Assembly: GCA_943736015.1 (NCBI GenBank)
Contig: OX031064.1
Span: forward strand, 30,875,361 to 30,939,360
From: Tridacna crocea
Lineage: Eukaryota; Mollusca; Bivalvia; Cardiida; Cardiidae
Length of the DNA: 64,000 nucleotides
Reading direction: 5' to 3'
Shown: positions 21,926 through 33,471 of the stretch, in pieces
How positions within the stretch are numbered: the first letter of the stretch is position 1
How the letters are laid out: the number at the start of each line of letters is the position of its first letter
Notes under the pieces: generated by a model
Seen by the model: the letters and a program-made list of their open reading frames with translations, nothing else
Databases searched by the model: none
Told to the model about the DNA's origin: nothing
Position numbers and translations under genes: made by a program

Positions 21926-22799
21926 CTAAATACTTTGCAATTTTAGTTGTTGAATTTGATGTTAGATTTTTTTGCATGTATCAACATTTCATTTTGTTTA
22001 TTAAATAAAAGATTCTCTTTAAATATTTGTGTTCTTTTTGCTTGAACTTGATCTCTTTACACACAAAAAAAAAAAGAAACAAGTTGAAAGAACTTGTAAA
22101 AAAAATCTTTAATTTCCGAATTTTATTAAACCTCTCTGTAATATAATTGATAAATCTAAATACACAAAGTAGTAAAAGGTTATTTCCCTGGGTCCCCCCA
22201 TCGCCTATCCAAGTGTCTTTTGAGCCCGTTCACTATCCAGCTGTTTCTTTCTATCCAGCTTGCGGTGTTTCTTTTCCCCCGTTGTCTCTTTGCATTTTTT
22301 TTTCTGGAGATGCGAGGTATCGATCTCAGGTGCCCGAGTTCCCAAGTCGACTCCCCTGACCATTAGACCAATTTGGTGCCTATAAGAAAAATGTTGTAGT
22401 TAATATTTGAATACATTGTCTTGTAAAAACATTGAAAAAAAAAAAGTTCGACCGGAAGTCCCGCTATAAACTGCTCGTGAGTAAAGTTCTCAAATCACAA
22501 CGACACATGATTTTGAAAGCATTGTGGAAAAAGCTGGAAACAAACTTTTCTATTTCCCACAATGTTCTCTTCACTTTCAAAGAAAATGTACCATTATAGT
22601 CCGGTCTGTTAGCTCAAAAATGTTTACTCGCCGGACGAAAGTATGAAAATTTTATATGATGTAAACAATACGTTTCTAAAACGAAAAAAAGGTGTGTGCC
22701 CGATTTTAAGGCCCTGGATCAATTTTTATTGCGATTTGAAATTCGGATAACTGTACTGTCCGAATACTCTTCCTTTGTAGAACAGTAATTTGGTTGTTT

Positions 22800-24060
22800 C
22801 CCGTTTAGTCACAATGTATGATCGACAAAAAATGGTGTTTCAGAAGTATTTTGGCGTTTTAAAGGCACAGCTGTATTTAGGGATTGATTTTATGAATATT
22901 CTATACGTCTTTCGTATCTGTGTGTTTATCTGTCTGTCCATTTGCCTGTCATTTGCTTGCACTTTACATACTTAAAAAGAACTGACTTTGAATTTCGCGT
23001 ATAGGATTCCTTTGAATTCGGTCGATCGGCAGGACAAATCAAATTGCCTTCAGATTTCCGCATACAATGCAATAGACGATTTGCCGATTACATTTGATAT
23101 AACGCATATTTTCTTTTACTCCAAAGCATTTTTTTTTCAGTGACAAATGCTGTATGTCCCGTTCGCAAACCTTTTAAATTTGGACAAATTCACAACTGAA
23201 AAGAAAATGACAAAGCAAAAAATCTAGAGGAAATCCATTCTAATACAATTTAGTAATATTTCGTGGTGAGATCGTATTGATATAAAGAGCATATAGAGAC
23301 TAAGAATGAATCCTCTGTAACCTCTGTATAATTCAAAATCCCGTGCATTAATGATCACCACACGGGTAAATTAATATAAAACAAAAGGTACGGAAGAGTC
23401 AGTTTAATGTAACACATGTTTGTAAATCTGTAAAAAAACAGTACATTACAACTCTTCTAAAGGTCACCCACCCTGCAGTGCGATACCGAGATCAAAGGAA
23501 CACCGAGTTAACCCTTTACCCATTTTGCACATCTTTAAATGCTCAAAATGAAGTTTGAATAAATATTTTGTGAAGATGGTATGGAAGGTTTGTAATTTGA
23601 TCTGAAGCCACGTTTCTTTTGCTCATGATCTATAGCATGAAGTTATTCGTCAATAGGAACATGCCTGAAAACGTAACAAAGACGTTTTGATAATAGTGCT
23701 GTAATATCAGGAAATGGACTGTCCCTGTCTCTCTGAAGACACTGGTCAGCTATTTAACCTTTTACCAAAGTATTTCGTGTTTTGGTGACCCGGAAAAAAG
23801 GGGGGTAGACGTGCTGATTTGTCCCACTTTTTATTTTTTGTCTCACATCCTCAACCTCAACACCGCCCCCACTCCCGCAAAAAAAAGTGATCAATATATA
23901 CTAGTTCAAAAACATCTGTGAAAAATGAATTTTCAAAGTTGTGAGAGAAAATTTTGGGGAAAAAAGCAATCTTTCTCCAGCTTCAACAATATGTTTTACT
24001 TTTTCAAGGACAATTACAACCATTTGAACCACCTTTACTCTATCGTCTCCATATGCATGC
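22800..24060. other. AT-rich interior, no gene seen
   Basis: Apart from a possible hpPB remnant near 23755-23850 and 23925-24010, nothing recognisable. Confidence 0.4.
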
Positions 24061-24068
24061 TGGGTATA

Positions 24069-24494
24069 GGACAAAAACCCAATGGAACAAAAGCCCACTG
24101 GACAAAAGCCCACTACGACAAAAACCCACTGGGACAATAGCCCAATAGAACTTTAATTCTAATCATGTATGGAATTAATAAGTTTCGTATATATATGTGA
24201 CTTGTCTCTACAAAAAGCAGAAAACGTTATGTGAAAAGCAGAAAATGCTGATAAGCAGCATTTTCTTCTTCTTTCACATGGTTGTTATAAGAGTGGGAAA
24301 TGTTGCAGAGAATTAAACATTGAGAAGAAAGAAAAGCAATTTGATCATTCTGATCATTGAAGTGTTTTTTCTACTAAAATGATTAAAAAGAAATTTTTAT
24401 ACACTTTTTTTCTATAAGCAGTGGGCATTTGTCTTCCCTGTCAAAATTAGCAGTGAGTTTTTGCCCAGTGGGCTTTTGTCCAGTGCTTTTGTCC
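24069..24494. mobile_element. foldback-like element with tandem-subrepeat ends
   Basis: Left end has five ~15-16-bp repeats of GGACAAAAGCCCACT type; the right end has the inverse (AGTGGGCTTTTGTCC repeats). The ~250-bp interior includes a hpPB core copy at 24225-24290. Confidence 0.7.
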
Positions 24495-24551
24495 GTCGCC
24501 CATACACTAAGTATATGGACGTCGTCGGGTGAAAACATTCACCGTAACTAT

Positions 24552-24772
24552 TTAAAACCCTATCCCGCATAACACAAGCTTTTCACGACCCTGAGAAATA
24601 CAGTTTTTAAAAATGTTGTAGAAAAGTGATAAAGTTCTGGTAACCACCTTTTTCTCCTTTTCCATTTGCTATCCTTCTTACAAACAATTTCATTTTTTCA
24701 GGTCACATTCAAATTGTCTGCAAAGGCTTGCAATTATGGCAAGTCTCAAATTTTCGTTTGGTAAAGAGTTGA
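24552..24772 (+). mobile_element. hpPB MITE, diverged
   Basis: Whole length alignable, core weak (GTTCTGGTAACCACC). Confidence 0.75.
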
Positions 24773-24779
24773 TGAAGAT

Positions 24780-26100
24780 TCAGTATTGTAAGAAAATGGG
24801 GAAAAGGGAGAAAAATAACATTAGTATAACTGCAATAGACCTTTCCTATTTTTATGTCTGATTGATCAACTAATGTTTGCCGAATTCCGTGGCTAAGTTT
24901 TTTAACGTACTGGCTCGAAACCCAGGAATCGGTAGTTTGATTTATTTAAACTGTTAAAGTAATAATTTTTGTTTTAAAAAAATCGTTCCAGTATTCTGCA
25001 AATAGACAGAGACAGTTTATTTACCAAAAACTGAGATATTATACATTTTCAATTTACAGCGAAAATCCTGACTTTGAAATAATATTTAAGATCTCTATAG
25101 TTGCATTTTTGTCATATTCCTGTTTGAACTACCTTATAAATTAACTATCGTAATAACAAAATTCAATTCAAATCTCAAACCTCCCATTTCTTCTAGAAGA
25201 AACAAAAGTTCGAGCTGAGAGCACCTACTAACACACACGTGTCATAATTAAGTGTTTATCCCGTTCAGCCTTACGCTGATATCACTTGTAAAGGTTTGGA
25301 ATGATTAAAATCTGTTACAGGGGATAAGTCTGTTCTAATTACTGGACCAAAAAGATGCATTTTTCTGCCAGAACATCTTTTTTTTTTCGGTTTTCAAATG
25401 CATTATTATGTAACCTGATTTAATCTTTCCCAGTTTAACTATATATCTGCACTTATTTCTTTCGGAATGGGCTGGGGGATTTGTTTTTTCAAATTATCAA
25501 ACCTTATCCTACTAATTAAATGACACTTTAAAGCCTATCCTAAAATCCCAAATGTTATTTCAGAGGAATATCTCGAGGAAAAATATCTCCGTATCGGACA
25601 GTGTAGATGATCTAGGATCAGACTGCACGTTCTTCATAGTCTGATCTTAGTCTATATTGTCTGCAAAAGATCATTAAGTCGCGCTTGGCAGCTTAAGGGT
25701 TAATGCAGTCTGCATACTAAAAGTTCTATCAACACGCCCGATAGAAAATAGCGCTTATGGTACTGCTTTACTCTCTGAAGTCTACCGAAAAATTGATAAA
25801 ACGACATTTCTTTTTTTGTGGGTATCTTCGAAAAAGATGATTAATAAAACTACCGGCACAGCCGTTTTAGGTTTTTTTTTACCTTTTAAAAATTTCGGAA
25901 CTTCATATAAAAGTGAAAAAATTTCTAAAAATGCCCATTCTGGGTATCATTTCGGATTTATTCATATCTCTATTACTGAAAATAAACCAAAATCCACCTA
26001 CAAAGTAAATAAAAAAACAAATTTTCGCTAAAAAAATGAAGTTCTCTTAAATTTGAAAGCGTTTTGATCGACCCTCAGTGATCAAATCGTTGTGAGATAC
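24780..26100. other. AT-rich, no gene seen
   Basis: Only a family D hairpin at 25599-25700 (GGACAGTGTAGATGATC...) with adjacent GCTTAAGGGTTAA edge is recognised. Confidence 0.5.
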
Positions 26101-26439
26101 TAATATATGGTGTTCTGATAAAATACAAAGGAAGAGTATTCGGATACTACATCTATCCGAATATATAATAGGCAGTAATTAATGAACTAGGCCACTAAAA
26201 TCGGGCACACCAGGTGCAAATGACTCGGAATGATGTCTTTTAACTGTATGCAAAATTTGTTGCTTTCGTCCGGAGTGTAAACATTTTGCTAAAAAATCGA
26301 GTTAACAGACCGGACTATTACTCAAGCTACTTTAAATTTCATTAGGAAAAAAGTTCGACCGGAAGTCTTCTAATAACTGCCCGATGAGTTAAGTTCTTCA
26401 GTCAGTATGCTCTACCATCGCTCCCGTGCTTCATCGGCC

Positions 26440-26535
26440 GCAGACAGAGTGTTTGAAAACAGCATGGAAAGATGAGAAAATGCTAATAATAAGCAGTTTC
26501 TCTTCCCATATTGTTTTCTTCACTTTCAAAGAAAA
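26440..26535 (+). mobile_element. hpPB core remnant
   Basis: GAAAACAGCATGGAAAGATG ... CCATATTGTTTTC; resembles the remnant at 22510-22575 outside the opposite end of the long-TIR element, including the following CACTTTCAAAGAAAA. Confidence 0.55.
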
Positions 26536-26562
26536 AAATCTCACGGTTAATTTGTCGTCTGC

Positions 26563-26699
26563 TTAACCCTTTATCACACAATCCCTGGCTTTAACGACCC
26601 TTAGAAATAAATTCAATTCTTTAATCACATTTATTTTGTCGTCTGCAAATCCTTTGAATCTGGACCAGTCTAGGATTCTATCGTTTGGTAAAGAGTTAA
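26563..26699 (+). mobile_element. hpPB MITE lacking the palindrome
   Basis: TTAA both ends, both arms intact, but the whole 67-nt core is cleanly missing; 137 bp in total. Confidence 0.88.
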
Positions 26700-27004
26700 T
26701 TTGTCGTCTGCTTACAGGGTTATTATGGACGATTCTTAATTTTTGTCGTCTGGTATAGGGCTTTCACCTCAAATCAAATGAACATATAAAATATCGGCAA
26801 CTTCACAAGCAAACATGTATGGAGAAAATAACTTAAAAAAAATATGTACATGTATTCCGTAAAATACTTATACTGACGTTAACAACCATCTACACTCGTG
26901 AAAACATTGTGACAGAAGCTGGTAAGACGAACAAAAATTCCTTCGCCAATCCTTGTTATTACGGTATGTACATAGATCTTTAAAAAAGATCTATGACAGA
27001 GCTC

Positions 27005-27190
27005 GAAATAGGCGTAATTTTGATTTCAAAGTTGAAAAATATACATATAATCTCCACTAAACCCTATGTTGTGGGTACTCATTAGAATTGTCTCATCGAG
27101 ATAATTCTGAATACCAACAACATAGGGTTTGGAAGAGAAATAATGGATTTAGAATATTATCACTCCCTCTTATCTGGAGCTCTGCTGTGA
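27005..27190. repeat. family F dispersed repeat
   Basis: Second copy of the 20331-20515 sequence. Confidence 0.75.
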
Positions 27191-27291
27191 ATCTTTGGAT
27201 TTCTAGTTTTTGACAAAGTAACGCCAAAAAAATTGAAGGGGGAAAAATCACCAGACTAAAAACCCAGGCTACCGTTATGCTGCCCTCACCT

Positions 27292-27480
27292 TAGCTCTTT
27301 ACCAACCGACAAACTTTTACACTCTTCCGAAATGAAATCATTTGTAGACGACAATTTAAATGTGGCTCAACTGCTGGTATTTGTCATTGATAGGGTGGAA
27401 AACGAAGTTGGGAAAAGGAGAAAATGCTGGGTACCGGCATTTTCTCCTTTTCTCACAATGTTTTCAAAAGCATTCACATT
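27292..27480 (-). mobile_element. hpPB MITE, short arm truncated
   Basis: Core centre GGGTACC. Ends in unrelated sequence after AAAAGCATTCACATT. Confidence 0.8.
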
Positions 27481-27547
27481 AAATCCATACTCTCAATTTT
27501 TCAAAGCCCTGCTGTCATCAACGGAGTAACCGGTCTCGATATCAACC

Positions 27548-28040
27548 CCACAAATCCTTGCTTGTAACTCTATTGTCATAGACTATGCCAACAAGCTCGA
27601 CATCGAACCCACGACCTCTTATTTGCAAGCCGTATTATTGACTGAGTCGCAAAGCATCGACCCCCACACCCCTTGTTTGTAAGCCCTATTGTCATAGACT
27701 AAGCTGCAAGACATCGAGCCCACAACCTCCCATTTTGTAAGCCCTGTTGTGTGCTGTCATAGACTGGGCTGCAAAGCATCGAACTAACAACCTCTTGTTT
27801 GTAATCCGTATTGTCATACACTGAGTCGCAAGTCATCGAACCCACACCCCCTTATTTGTTCGCCCTATTGTCATAGACTTTGCTGTAAAGCATCGAACAT
27901 ACAACCCCACTATTTGTTAGCCCGATTGTCATAGACTAAGCCACCAGGCTTGGCATCGAACCAATTAACTCAAATTTTCAAGCGCTGTTGTCACAAACTA
28001 AACTCCCTGGCTCGGCATCGAACTCGTAATTCCTATTTTT
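27548..28040 (-). repeat. ~57-bp tandem array of tRNA-like segments
   Basis: About nine units, CATCGA at 27601, 27655, 27712, 27777, 27833, 27891, 27953 and 28016. On the minus strand each unit reads GAGGT(C/T)GTGGGTTCGATG, like the T-arm/B-box end of a tRNA, after an ACT...TCA-type segment. Confidence 0.75.
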
Positions 28041-28115
28041 TCTTGTCCCGTACACTGTCGACAGAGTCCATCATGACGACTACCTCGAAGGCAATTCAAT
28101 TGTGTGAAAACAGCA

Positions 28116-28313
28116 GGGTTTGTATTCACCAACCATTCTTGAGAATATTCTTCGTCTTAGTCTTGAAGATTTTCTAAATTTGTAAGTAACACAACTTCTG
28201 ATTGGCTGAACCGAATGATTTAGCATATCAAAAGTGGTGTTACTTACGAATGTAGAAAATTCTGGAGAATAAGATAAAGAACCTTCTAAAGAATGTTTGG
28301 TGAATACAGGCCC
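28116..28313. mobile_element. family G full-palindrome MITE
   Basis: Near-complete palindrome: ends GGTTTGTATTCACCAACCAT / ATGTTTGGTGAATACAGGCC; centre around GATTGGCTGAACCG. A duplicated-centre relative lies at 51235-51570. Confidence 0.8.
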
Positions 28314-28604
28314 AGGTGTCGAAGATGATTTCATTTAAAAATGACAGTAAAAAGGGAGAAGAGAAAAACAACAGTAATAAATTCACCAACCTCGATGTTT
28401 GTTATATTCCAGAATATATCCATCAAATCAATTGATAATAAATCAAATTCAAAACAAAAACAAAGTCTCAAAAGACAAACATTTTACATCCTGTACAAGT
28501 GTTACAAGTGGCTAACACGATAAACAGTGAATTTAACACATCACACGTGAAGCACGTGAAAACCCTGCAAATTTGTTTTTGGTTTTTTGGGGGGTGGCGA
28601 GGTT

Positions 28605-28812
28605 GGGAAAGTGAGTATGAATGGTGTTTTACACCGCTTTCAACAGTATTTCAGTCATATCACGGCAACAGTTCACATATTCATGTTTCCTGGGTTTCAC
28701 CAGTACTAGGCTAGGCTCTGAAGTGTCTTGCCCAAGGACACTCCTGTGAAGAAAGTGGGTATGACCATGGATATTAACCCGAAGGCTATTAAGCTCAACC
28801 CACTGACCTTTT
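28605..28812 (-). mobile_element. SINE, diverged
   Basis: Body landmarks GGTGTTTTACACCGCTTTCA, CAGTATTTCAGTCATATCAC and GTTTCCTGGGTTTCACCAGT; tRNA-like head worn (ATTAAGCTCAACCCACTGAC). Confidence 0.6.
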
Positions 28813-28813
28813 G

Positions 28814-28880
28814 CGGACAGTGTAGATCTAAGATCAGACTGCACAGAACGTGCAGTCTGATCTTAGATCTACACTGTCCG
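28814..28880. repeat. perfect family D palindrome
   Basis: Two perfect 31-nt arms around a 5-nt AGAAC loop (CGGACAGTGTAGATCTAAGA...). Best preserved copy in the window; others at 13080, 20632, 25599, 29351 and 49118. Confidence 0.95.
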
Positions 28881-29049
28881 ATAAGAAGATATTTTTTCCT
28901 CCAAAACATAACTTTGAAATAGCAATATTTGGGATTTTTTAACTCTCTAAATGAAAAATTCATTTTAGTTACATAGTAGAACGAGCTTTAACCTTTAGCC
29001 TGTTAAATAACTAAAATGAATTTTTTAAGTCGACCATATAGACCCATAT

Positions 29050-29305
29050 ATGGCTTGCAACACGGGAAAAGGGGCATTCGGACACTTGCGTAAAGTGTCG
29101 TCTCGGATCAGCCTGTGCAGTCCGCGCAGGCTAATCCGAGACGGCACTTTACGACTACATTAGATTTTGTGCTACAGTAGACTTTTGCGAAACAGAAAAT
29201 CATATTATATCGTAAATTGTCGTTTTGGATTAGCCTGCGCAGGCTGATCCGAGACGACACTTTACACAAACGTCCGAATGCCCCTTTTCCTGTGTTGCAG
29301 GCCAT
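29050..29305. mobile_element. family B double-hairpin element, intact
   Basis: Ends ATGGCTTGCAACACGGGAAA and CTGTGTTGCAGGCCAT. Two internal hairpins, each CAGCCTG-type inside GTCGTCTCGGAT/ATCCGAGACG arms. Confidence 0.88.
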
Positions 29306-29350
29306 ATTGTTTTTGCAAACTTGTGTTTCGGGGAATAATATTTCCTCATC

Positions 29351-29413
29351 GGACAGAGAAGATCAACGATTAGACTGCAAGTTCTGCGCAGTCTGATCTT
29401 GATCTGCACTGTC
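29351..29413. repeat. family D hairpin
   Basis: GGACAGAGAAGATCAACGAT ... TGATCTGCACTGTCC; bordered by CCTAAGGGTTA as at 25680. Confidence 0.75.
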
Positions 29414-29689
29414 CGCAATAGGTCAGAAATCGCGCTTAGTATCCTAAGGGTTATGTAATATATATAACTGTACTCGGACAGCTCACTGTCGTGTATATAT
29501 TCGACCGAAGGTGTGAGTACCAAGATCAGCCTGTGCAGTCTGACCTTGGTCTACACTATGTCAAGCTGGTGTTAAAAAATATAACTATTGTCGAAAACTA
29601 CTTTTTTTTCAGTCGTCAGGGAAATGAGCCCTAAACTGTAGTGATCAATGAGACATGAAATCGTTTGCAAAGTATGTTTTTTATAACTT

Positions 29690-29993
29690 GATTGAATGAT
29701 TGTATGGTGTTAAACGCCGTTTTCAACATTATTTCAGCTATATCGCGGCGGCCAGTGCACCTATCCATGCTTTCCTGGAGTTTCTTTTACCTGTACTCTC
29801 ACACAATTTTCTTTCCACTGGCTGCTTTCCCACGTGACCATCGTCGAAACACTGATCAGCGGTGAGAGAGGAATGAACCTTGTGGCACTGACTATCATCA
29901 ACCCTCGGAAGAAAACCGGCCGAGGCTGAGATCAGACCGGCGACCCCTCTTCTTGAGTCTTGTAGGCTGCCGACTGCACATCCAGGGCTCAGC
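29690..29993 (-). mobile_element. tRNA-headed SINE
   Basis: Body GGTGTTAAACGCCGTTTTCA...; at the right a worn tRNA-like head (GATCAGACCGGCGACC ... AGGGCTCAGC). Confidence 0.8.
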
Positions 29994-30119
29994 TTTTATG
30001 ATCTGAAAGAGTACCAGATACTATCAAACGCTTGCAGTCAAGAAACTGGAACCAAATGGAATCGTCATTCGACCTGAAAATGTACCTGTCTAAATTTCAT
30101 CAAGGCTTATGTAAATATT

Positions 30120-30390
30120 AATGAGCCATGCTCTGGCAAAAGGGGCTTAATGTATTTCTGTGATGTATTATACTAGACAAGACAAAACCTTGTTTTGGAT
30201 TCATAGAATCTACTTTGACTGACAACCAACTGAGTCATGAAGTAGAACTATTCTATGATATGCAGAAAATTTTGATATAGCGAAATGCTTAGGCCCATGT
30301 CAGCATACATAGTCTGCGCAGGCTGACAAGGGCCAATACTTTTCATAGATGCATTAAGCCCCCTTTTCACAGAGCATGGCACATTTGCAA
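30120..30390. mobile_element. family C hairpin element
   Basis: ATGAGCCATGCTCTGGCAAA / GCATTAAGCCCCCTTTTCAC ... GAGCATGGC. Sits in the duplicated unit; counterparts at 35320, 40165 and 44157. Confidence 0.82.
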
Positions 30391-30670
30391 GCATAAAATC
30401 TTTTTCTTTTTTGTTCCAAACAAATGTCTACAATGTACTTTAGCATTTTCCTTCTTTATTGTTCAATGAAGTTAGCAATGACGAGCAAATGTTCTACCTG
30501 TTGGTTTAGTCACCTATCAGTTTTACTCAATTTGTTCTGTGCAGTCTGATCTTGATCTACACTGTCTCTTACAAGGTAAGTGAGTCATACTTAGCTGCCT
30601 AAGGGCTTAAAATAAAACTTGATATTATTTGTACGTTATGGTTTTAGATCAGCAAAATCATGAAAAATTA

Positions 30671-31639
30671 ATGGTCTAAGGGAGAAAACTCTTACTCGCT
30701 TATGTGCTTTTTTATAGCAGAGTTGCGTCCCTTATAGCTGTGAACAGCCTAAAACCAGAGACGAATAAAAATGGCGCACGACTTGAGTTTTTCCGAGACG
30801 ACCGGTAAGAAAAAAAAATCTTACACTGGGCTGTACTATATTATCTATTGTTTAATGAAAATATCTTTAATAGTTCAAAAGTAATCGCTAAACCTCACAA
30901 AATTAACAAGACAATTAAAGAGTTTAGAAAATATTTTTCAACTGGCCGGTTATCCCCCTTGCATCATCACATTTGTAAACACGACAACCGGCAAAATTTA
31001 AAGTTGTAAGTAACAAATTATTTATCATGGTAAGATTTGACACAGCATATAAACTTGATCCAGGTAATGTTCAAAGCAATTAAGAAATATGCATCGATAC
31101 GCGATACTCATCCAGGAAGATTACCGCACGTAAACATTGAAATGATACCCATTTTATCTGGGGATAGGTTTTCTATCTCTTCTCAAGGTCAACGAAAGTT
31201 TCGTCAAATGTACCAAGTGATCCTTTCATTTCATATTTAAAAATGTTCATTTGACTAGAAATAAATCAATGTCTTACCTATTTGTGTAAAGCTCGTGCTA
31301 CGGATCAATATCAAATTTTTCTCAGCGGTTGAGGAGTCAAGATGTTTATCCGAAATAAGGTGTATGTATGTAGTCCTCGTCAGACACGTAAGCAAGCTTC
31401 CTTTCAATAACCGAAATGGAAAAAAAGGAAATCCTAGCGACGCTCTTGTAAAAAGTCAACATTTTTTTCTGATAGACATATTCCAAAATTCAGTTTTTGA
31501 AATATTGTATAGAAATTAGTGATAGTTGGTTATTACACGCACTTCGGGTCATCCAGCATGGAGTATGTTATGGCATAAAGGGAGGCCACTCTCCATAAAT
31601 TTGACATTATGACTGTACTAGTTTTCTCCCTTAGATCAT
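30671..31639. mobile_element. ~970-bp DNA transposon, unit 1 copy
   Basis: Inverted ends ATGGTCTAAGGGAGAAAACT and AGTTTTCTCCCTTAGATCAT. Contains a palindromic CCGGTTATC/CCGGC region at 30940-30995 and a short frame starting ATGGCGCACGAC at 30771 that meets GGTAAG after 12 codons. Probably a non-autonomous element inserted before the duplication. Confidence 0.8.
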
Positions 31640-31892
31640 AAAGAAATGAAGGCATTTCCAATACTAAGCAATTTATAGGTTTTATTCAACCATCTACCAA
31701 ACAAACTTGTGTGTCTTTGATTCTGAGGATGAGAGTCCTAAAATTATAGTATGACTAGCAGAAAATGCAAGTATTTATACAATTTTTTTTCAATAAAGAG
31801 CATTTTATTGGTTTAACTGCAATCTTGACACCCAGTTGAATATGATTCCTATCACTCAAGCCATATTAAACTTTCTTCTCTGAAAATACTTT

Positions 31893-32060
31893 AGCCCTTT
31901 ATTACACAAACCAGTCTTTTAATGACCCTGAAAAAAAGGCTCCTGAAAACATTGTGAGAAAAGAAGAAAGTGCTGGTAACCAGCATTATCTTCTTTTCCA
32001 ATGATATTATGAAAAGTCATCTTCCTCAGAGATGTGAAAAGTTGTGATTGTTTAGTTTAA
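31893..32060. mobile_element. hpPB symmetric form
   Basis: Both flanks are the short arm, so the whole 168 bp is one palindrome (CCCTTTATTACACAAACC ... TTGTGATTGTTTAG). Counterparts at 37272 and 42304. Confidence 0.82.
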
Positions 32061-32285
32061 CCCTTTCCCAAGCAATCCCTGGTTTTTATGGGTCTGGAAT
32101 AGTAGCCTTTTGAAAACATTGTGGGAAAAGGAGAAAATGTTGGTAACCAGCATTTTCTCCTTTTCCCACAATGTTTTCTACCCCATCATAGACAGAAATC
32201 ATCTTTTCAGCAAGAGTTGAATTGTTGTCTGCAAATGCTTTCAACTTGGTCTAGTCCAAAAGTTTGACGTTTGGGAAAGGGTTAA
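32057..32285 (+). mobile_element. hpPB MITE, 3299 subgroup
   Basis: TTAA both ends. Shares the 'CATAGACAGAAATCATCTTT' arm with the copy at 3299, without its internal duplication. Confidence 0.9.
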
Positions 32286-32426
32286 AGTTAAGTCTTTGCA
32301 AAACAACAATATTTTCTCACCAGCCCACATGGCTCATGTCGTACAGCACAAGAATTGTAAACAGCAACTTTGGGTCACCTCAGGGTGCAGGTTTGAGCCC
32401 AAAGGCTGGGCATTTCAAAATAATTA

Positions 32427-32639
32427 TTAACCCTTTATCACACAATGATGACCTATAACACCCCTGAGGAAGAAGCCTTCTGAAAACATTGTGGGAAAAG
32501 GAGAAAATGCTGGTAACCAGTATTTTCTCCTTTTCCCACAAAGTTTTCTACTCTATCAAAGCAAAATTGCTACATTTGAGCCACTATGAAATGCTTTTAA
32601 TTTGGATATATCTAAAATTTTGCTGTGGTAACGGGTTAA
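32427..32639 (+). mobile_element. hpPB MITE
   Basis: TTAA both ends. Long arm of the 'GCAAAATTG...TTTGAGCCACTATGAAAT' type, also seen at 35095, 37447, 54039 and 59284, marking a subgroup. Confidence 0.9.
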
Positions 32640-32832
32640 TACTATTTAGAACGAGACTTTAAACAGAGGTTTCCTGGGATGGTGCAATACACCAAGCAGA
32701 TTAAAGAACCTGGTATAACTTAGGATAGATTTTGTTCTACATCTTGTACTATCCTTGTAACAAAAAAAAACAGACATTGAGGGGCTCCGGTGATATGGAT
32801 AACTGCAGCCAACATACATAAACCCAAATTTT

Positions 32833-33010
32833 TCAAAATTTTCGTCTTGTCCAGATTAATAGCATTTGCAGTCGACAAATCAATTGTAGCTAACCTGGCT
32901 GAGGATTTGGGTTTGAAAGAAACTATTTCAAACATTGCAGGAAAGGACAAAATGCTGGTCACCAGCATTTTTACTTTATCCCAAAGTGTTTTAACAAGGT
33001 TTTTTTTTCC
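32833..33010 (-). mobile_element. hpPB MITE, diverged
   Basis: Long arm TTGTCCAGATTAATAGCATT, core GCTGGTCACCAGC. Related pieces at 38025 and 48890 reflect the duplication. Confidence 0.7.
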
Positions 33011-33466
33011 TTAACCCATTACCAAACGACAAAATTTTAGACTGGTCCAAATTGAAAGCATTTGCAGACAACAAATTAAAAGTGAATGGAAATTTGAAAT
33101 TTGTTTTGTGAAGGGTAGAAAAGGGTAGAAAACATTGTGGGAAAAGGAGAAAATGCTGGTTACCAGCATTTTCTCCTTTTCCCACAATGTTTTCTATAGG
33201 CTTGATTCTGAGGGGCGTCAAAAGTAGGGATTGTGTGTTAACCCATTACCACACAATCCCTACTTTTGACGCCCCCGAGAAAGAAGCATTTAGAAAACAT
33301 TGTGGGAAAAGGAGAAAATGCTGATAACCAGCATTTTCTCCTTTTCCCACAATGTTTTCTACCCTTCACAAAACAAATTTCAAATCTTCAGTCACTTTTA
33401 TTTTGTCATCTGCAAATGCTTTCAATTTGGACCAGTCTAAAATATTGTCATGTGGTAATGGGTTAA
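33011..33466. mobile_element. two hpPB copies head-to-head sharing TTAA
   Basis: 33011-33241 (reverse) and 33238-33466 (forward) share one TTAA at 33238-33241. Together they are a ~450-bp inverted repeat holding two hairpins. Both are close to consensus, so young. Confidence 0.93.
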
Positions 33467-33471
33467 TGGGT

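Larger units (their letters stand above)
22590..26330. mobile_element. candidate long-TIR DNA transposon
   Basis: Left end ATAGTCCGGTCTGTTA... to about 22790; right end about 26110 to ...TAACAGACCGGACTAT. The ~200-bp arms share, in inverted order, the CGTCCGG, GCCCGATTTTA and CGGATA...CCGAATACTCTTCCTTTGTA landmarks. No transposase found. The interior holds MITE remnants, a foldback element and AT-rich sequence. ATTA(T/C) flanks both ends imperfectly. Confidence 0.6.

Noticed and set aside
31037..31519. Frames of 67 and 74 codons in the ~970-bp transposon
   Set aside because: Frames are not conserved in the other three units, which carry indels and stops.
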